A stretch of DNA of 9,176 nucleotides, taken from the NCBI GenBank assembly GCA_031362265.1, contig JANLSE010000368.1, forward strand, positions 1-9,176, in the 5' to 3' direction. How positions within the stretch are numbered: the stretch's first letter is position 1; each line of letters opens with the position of its first letter. Source of the DNA: JANLSE01 sp031362265 (lineage in GTDB: Bacteria; Chloroflexota; Chloroflexia; Chloroflexales; Roseiflexaceae). A model generated the notes under the pieces. It saw only the letters and a program-made list of their open reading frames with translations, made no database searches and was not told where the DNA came from. Made by a program: the position numbers and the translations under genes. This document shows positions 5,991 to 9,176 of this stretch, one piece after another.

Positions 5991-7322
5991 ATGTCACACT
6001 ATATTCCCATTACCGATGCCGATCGCGAGTCCATGCTGAGCACGATTGGTGTCGAACGGATTGAGGATCTCTTTGCTGCAGTTCCACAGGAGCAGCGTTT
6101 TCCTGAGCTGCGGCTCCCACGCCCACTTTCAGAGATTGAGGTACGCCGTGAATTGGCCATCCGCGCCAACCCAAATGGTGGTGCCGCTCGGCAGAGTATC
6201 TTTCTTGGAGCTGGAGCCTATAATCATTTTGTTCCAAGTGCCGTTGATCAAATCTTGCGCCGCGCCGAATTCTATACGGCCTATACGCCCTATCAACCCG
6301 AGGTAGCGCAAGGTACGCTTCAGGCGATCTTCGAATACCAGAGTCTGGTGTGTGCACTGACAGGTATGGATGTCGCGAATGCTTCCCATTATGATGGCGG
6401 AACGGCCCTAGCGGAAGCCGCAGTGATGGCTACATCGATTGGGCGTAATCGGCGCACAATTGTGGTTGCACCTAATGTGAACCCGCAGTACCGAGCAGTG
6501 ATTCGTACGCTGATCCAAGGCGCTGGGATGCGCGTTATTGGCGATGAGAACCCAGATGCAAGCCTGGCGGATGTTGCCAAACTGGTTGATTCGAGTACGG
6601 CCGCACTGATCGTTCAGAGCCCGGATTTCTTTGGAACACTCCACGATCTAAAACCACTCGCTTCGGCAGCCCATGCGGCAGGTGCCTTGCTTGTCTCACA
6701 TTTTGATCCAATTGCACTTGGGCTATTCCAAACGCCAGGCGAAATCGATGCCGATATCGCTACTGCCGAAGGCCAACCGCTTGGCGTAGGACTCTCATTT
6801 GGTGGCCCGTATCTCGGTATCTTTTGTTGCAAACAGAAGTATGTTCATAAGATCGCAGGGCGCCTTGTGGGGGCTACGCGTGATGTGGATGGGAAACTTG
6901 CCTATGTGCTGACGCTGCGTGCGCGCGAGCAGGATATCCGACGTGAGCGTGCGACAAGTAATATCTGTACGAATCAGGGCCTGATGGCGCTGGCCGCAGC
7001 TGTCTATCTAAGCCTGATGGGTCGGCAGGGTATTCGCCAAACGGCAGAACTTTGCTATCATCGTGCACAATATGCCGCCAAGCAAATCGCCCAATTGCCA
7101 GGGTATCGTATTCAACAACGTGGTCCCTTCTTTAAGGAATTTGTTGTCGATTGCCCGCGTCCTGTCACCGAGATCAATGCGACCTTGGCTGAGCATGGGA
7201 TTGTTGGTGGCTACGATCTTGCTCAGGATTACCCTACACTTGGCAACGCCATGTTACTGTGTGTTACCGAAATGACAAGCAAGGCCGAGATTGATGCGCT
7301 GGTTGAAGCAATGAAGCAATGA
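5991..7322 (+). CDS. gcvPA: Glycine dehydrogenase (decarboxylating) subunit 1, 443 aa
   Basis: The N-terminal half of a split P-protein (EC 1.4.4.2), which with GcvPB decarboxylates glycine and passes the aminomethyl group to lipoyl-H-protein. Recognisable blocks are YIPITDADRESMLSTIGV (4-21), FLGAGAYNHFVPSAVDQI (71-88), FYTAYTPYQPEVAQGTLQAIFEYQ (94-117), ALTGMDVANASHYDGGTALAEAA (122-144), SFGGPYLGIF (269-278) and TSNICTNQGLMALAAAVYLSL (322-342). The length matches the PA subunit family; the PLP-binding lysine is carried by PB. AAAGG lies six bases before the ATG. Its stop codon overlaps an ATG (ATGA at 7319-7322) in the frame of the next gene, though I favour a later start there. No defects are seen. 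Confidence 0.96.
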   Translation: MSHYIPITDADRESMLSTIGVERIEDLFAAVPQEQRFPELRLPRPLSEIEVRRELAIRANPNGGAARQSIFLGAGAYNHFVPSAVDQILRRAEFYTAYTPYQPEVAQGTLQAIFEYQSLVCALTGMDVANASHYDGGTALAEAAVMATSIGRNRRTIVVAPNVNPQYRAVIRTLIQGAGMRVIGDENPDASLADVAKLVDSSTAALIVQSPDFFGTLHDLKPLASAAHAAGALLVSHFDPIALGLFQTPGEIDADIATAEGQPLGVGLSFGGPYLGIFCCKQKYVHKIAGRLVGATRDVDGKLAYVLTLRAREQDIRRERATSNICTNQGLMALAAAVYLSLMGRQGIRQTAELCYHRAQYAAKQIAQLPGYRIQQRGPFFKEFVVDCPRPVTEINATLAEHGIVGGYDLAQDYPTLGNAMLLCVTEMTSKAEIDALVEAMKQ

Positions 7323-7373
7323 AGCCGGGTGCCCTCTGGGCGAAGCATGCGAGTGATACGTTGATTAATGTTT

Positions 7374-7432
7374 GCTCCAATGTTTCAATGCTCCAATGTT
7401 TCGATGCTCCTGCGCTCTGCGCTTTGCGCTCC
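7374..7432. repeat. Second tandem-repeat patch, related to the block near 1090-1130
   Basis: Two 16-bp units GCTCCAATGTTTCAAT (7374-7389) and GCTCCAATGTTTCGAT (7390-7405) are followed by a third partial GCTCC, then by TGCGCTCTGCGCTTTGCGCTCC-like sequence (7411-7432). The 11-mer GCTCCAATGTT also occurs at 1120-1130. The 12-mer GCGCTCTGCGCT occurs here at 7412-7423 and also at 1090-1101 and 1111-1122, all in the same orientation. The patch lies between gcvPA and the kinase-like gene and has no coding signature of its own. Confidence 0.85.
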
Positions 7433-7442
7433 ATCGCTCTCT

Positions 7443-7446
7443 GGAG
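7443..7446 (+). promoter_or_regulatory. Ribosome binding site favouring the 7451 start
   Basis: GGAG lies four bases before the ATG at 7451, immediately after the repeat patch. It supports starting the kinase-like protein at 7451 (MALTREQL) rather than at the ATG that overlaps the gcvPA stop at 7319. Spacing is slightly short. Confidence 0.6.
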
Positions 7447-7450
7447 ATAT

Positions 7451-8374
7451 ATGGCTCTTACGCGTGAACAACTTGAACATGTCGTTGCGGCAGCGCTACC
7501 TGGGGATGTATTGCGTGAGCATCTACCGCTCGGTCACGATCGGGTTCGGCTGACACTTGCTAGCGGCGAGGCGCTGGATCTGCATGCCTTTAGGGATCGA
7601 GCAGCGGCGGCAAATGCAGTTGTTGCGCTGCGCCGATTGCGGGGCGAGATCGATCTGCCCATCCCAGCACTCCGTGCGAGCGATCCGTCGGGAGAACTCG
7701 CTGGGGTGCCATGCCTGTTGGCAAGCCCACTCGTTGGCGAACCATTGTTGTTGGCATTGCCACGTATCCCCGAGGAGCAGTTGCATCTCCTTGGCCAGCG
7801 GATTGGAGAAATCGCCTACCGTGTTCATCGGCTTGCTTGCCCTCATTATGGGCAGTTAGCAGGGATCGATAACGAAGCAGGCCCGACTGATGAGCGTGCG
7901 TATGTATTGGCGCGGCTTGCGCTAGATTTGCCCAATGCGTATGCACAAGAACTGCTTGATGCTAGCCAGGTAGCGCAGATTCAGGAATGGTTTGAAACCC
8001 GTTTTCAGCCAATTGGAACGCTGGCAACCTTTGTGATTGGTGGCCTTGAGCTTGGTAATTTGCTAGTACGCCAATCGCGTGAGGGCTGGACATTTACCGG
8101 TATGCTGGGCTGGGAACAGTCGCTTGGTTGGTCTGCCTGCTGGGATCACGTTGTTTTTCTCGAAGCTGCTCGCGACCCGCGCTGTTTTGGCTTGCGAGTA
8201 GGGTATGGTAAAGCCTACGATGAACTGACGCCCCGAACTTATGAGCAGGTACGTGAAGGGGTTTTGCGGCCATATCGCATGCTTCTGGCACTCAATCGAA
8301 TGCTCACGGCGGAGATGCATGAATGGGAGCGGCATCGGCGTGTACTGCTGGCACTCCTTGGGTTAGCTGGGTAG
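7451..8374 (+). CDS. APH/choline-kinase-fold protein with degenerate active site (probable pseudokinase) inside the gcv operon, 307 aa
   Basis: The layout is that of the aminoglycoside phosphotransferase-like family (PF01636). A small N-lobe (31-70) is followed by a hinge GVPCLLASPLVGEPL (85-99), a helix IGEIAYRVHRL (118-128, where active members have LHxL), then FVIGGLELGNLLV (194-206) and TGMLGWEQSLGWSACWDHVVFLE (216-238). It ends with FGLRVGYGKAYDEL (246-259). The active-site residues are changed: the usual HGD of the catalytic loop is I196-G197-G198, and the metal-binding Asp of DWE is G220. The expected ATP-binding Lys region reads ALDLHAFRDR with no lysine. N203 and D232 are kept. The altered codons are clean substitutions in an intact frame. 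The gene starts after a repeat patch; a 44-residue longer version from 7319 would overlap the gcvPA stop but would be repeat-encoded. Its function is unknown, and its place between gcvPA and gcvPB suggests co-transcription. Confidence 0.75.
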   Translation: MALTREQLEHVVAAALPGDVLREHLPLGHDRVRLTLASGEALDLHAFRDRAAAANAVVALRRLRGEIDLPIPALRASDPSGELAGVPCLLASPLVGEPLLLALPRIPEEQLHLLGQRIGEIAYRVHRLACPHYGQLAGIDNEAGPTDERAYVLARLALDLPNAYAQELLDASQVAQIQEWFETRFQPIGTLATFVIGGLELGNLLVRQSREGWTFTGMLGWEQSLGWSACWDHVVFLEAARDPRCFGLRVGYGKAYDELTPRTYEQVREGVLRPYRMLLALNRMLTAEMHEWERHRRVLLALLGLAG

Positions 8375-8446
8375 TTTTAGCTTGATGACGCTGCACTGGT
8401 TCGGCCAAGTTTGCCGCGCACTAATCATACGAAATGAGAGTTACGA

Positions 8447-9176
8447 ATGGAAACCTATAGTTCACCGATCTTTGAGCTATCGAGCACTGGCAAGATCGGC
8501 GTAAATCTGCCTGAAATCGATGTTCCACCAACGGAGCTTCCAGCACATCTGCTGCGTCATGATAATCTGGCGCATATGCCCGAATTATCTGAGCCAGAGG
8601 TAGTGCGTCACTTCACGCGCATTTCACAACGCAATATGTCGATCGATACAACATTCTATCCGCTTGGTTCGTGTACCATGAAGTACAATCCAAAGATTCA
8701 CGAGGAAGCAGCGCGTATGGCTGGCTTGGGCGATATTCATCCATTACAGGGTGATGCTTTGTCGCAGGGTGCCTTGCGTTTGATGTGCGAGTTGCAAGAA
8801 TATCTGGGCGAGATCTCTGGGTTTGAGGCGGTCTCGCTCCAACCTGCCGCTGGCGCACAGGGCGAACTGACTGGTATTCTTGTGTTCCGTGCCTACCACT
8901 TGGATCATGGAGATACTGAGCGTAACGAGATTCTAGTACCAGAATCGGCACATGGAACAAACCCGGCAACTGCTGCTATGGTGGGATTCAAAGTAGTGGA
9001 AATAAAAGGCGATGGACGCGGTAATGTTGATCTGGAAGACCTCAAATCCAAGCTCTCGCCACGGACTGCCGGGCTCATGCTCACAAACCCCAACACAATC
9101 GGCCTGTTTGAAGAACAGATTCTTGAGGTTGCTCAATTAGTACATGCGGCTGGTGGCCTTATGTATGGCGATGGCG
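8447..9176 (+). CDS. gcvPB: Glycine dehydrogenase (decarboxylating) subunit 2, partial (C-terminus beyond window)
   Basis: The C-terminal half of the split P-protein (EC 1.4.4.2), which carries the PLP-binding lysine and works as a heterotetramer with GcvPA. I translated 243 codons from the ATG at 8447. Family blocks are VVRHFTRISQRNMSIDTTFYPLGSCTMKYNPKI (54-86), with the diagnostic LGSCTMKYNP, then HPLQGDALSQGALRLM (98-113), GFEAVSLQPAAGAQGELTGI (125-144), ILVPESAHGTNPATAAM (162-178), GNVDLEDL (193-200) and LMLTNPNTIGLFE (211-223). The PLP lysine lies beyond the window. A weak GAGAG is six bases before the ATG. It is separated from the kinase-like gene by 72 bases with no clear promoter or terminator, so it probably belongs to the same transcript. 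Confidence 0.96.
   Translation, partial: METYSSPIFELSSTGKIGVNLPEIDVPPTELPAHLLRHDNLAHMPELSEPEVVRHFTRISQRNMSIDTTFYPLGSCTMKYNPKIHEEAARMAGLGDIHPLQGDALSQGALRLMCELQEYLGEISGFEAVSLQPAAGAQGELTGILVFRAYHLDHGDTERNEILVPESAHGTNPATAAMVGFKVVEIKGDGRGNVDLEDLKSKLSPRTAGLMLTNPNTIGLFEEQILEVAQLVHAAGGLMYGDG

Noticed and set aside
8030..8110. Sequencing error as the cause of the missing kinase residues
   Set aside because: The two altered sites are separate in-frame substitutions (ATT-GGT-GGC and GGC codons) and the surrounding motif stays in frame. A single indel cannot explain them.

Overview
The window reads as chromosomal DNA of a bacterium with moderate GC content. The lineage is probably Chloroflexota (class Chloroflexia). 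I infer this from the gcvT-gcvH-gcvPA-gcvPB order with a two-subunit P-protein, the style of the proteins, and intergenic low-complexity tandem repeats of a kind I associate with filamentous Chloroflexi. This is inference; there is no rRNA or other taxonomic marker here.

Left part, minus strand (1-3024). The transcription order is lepB (signal peptidase I), a GT4-type glycosyltransferase, then recF, which runs off the left edge. Between the glycosyltransferase and recF lies about 150 bp of layered short tandem repeats. These supply the last codons of the glycosyltransferase and the whole leader of recF. A good sigma70-like promoter for lepB sits in the divergent gap at 3025-3124.

Centre, plus strand (3125-4117). 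A 330-residue protein is clearly homologous to the PflA-like/AmmeMemoRadiSam radical SAM enzymes. It has lost all three cysteines of the radical SAM cluster (CX3CX2C) but keeps the N-terminal and C-terminal cysteine sets. It looks like a radical SAM pseudoenzyme.

Right part, plus strand (4118-9176). A tandem glycine riboswitch with an intrinsic terminator precedes a glycine cleavage operon: gcvT (T-protein), gcvH (lipoyl carrier), gcvPA and gcvPB (the two halves of the P-protein; gcvPB is cut by the window end). A 307-residue protein lies between gcvPA and gcvPB. It has the shape of an APH/choline-kinase-type phosphotransferase but lacks the catalytic Asp (HGD is IGG), the metal-binding Asp (DWE is GWE) and an evident ATP-binding Lys. 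A second patch of tandem repeats, sharing 11- and 12-base words with the first, lies between gcvPA and this gene.

Together, P, H and T proteins cleave glycine to CO2, ammonia and methylene-THF, and transcription is probably switched on by glycine. The most notable feature is two apparent pseudoenzymes from unrelated families: one inside the operon and one just upstream of its riboswitch. Whether they serve the glycine cleavage system is unknown.
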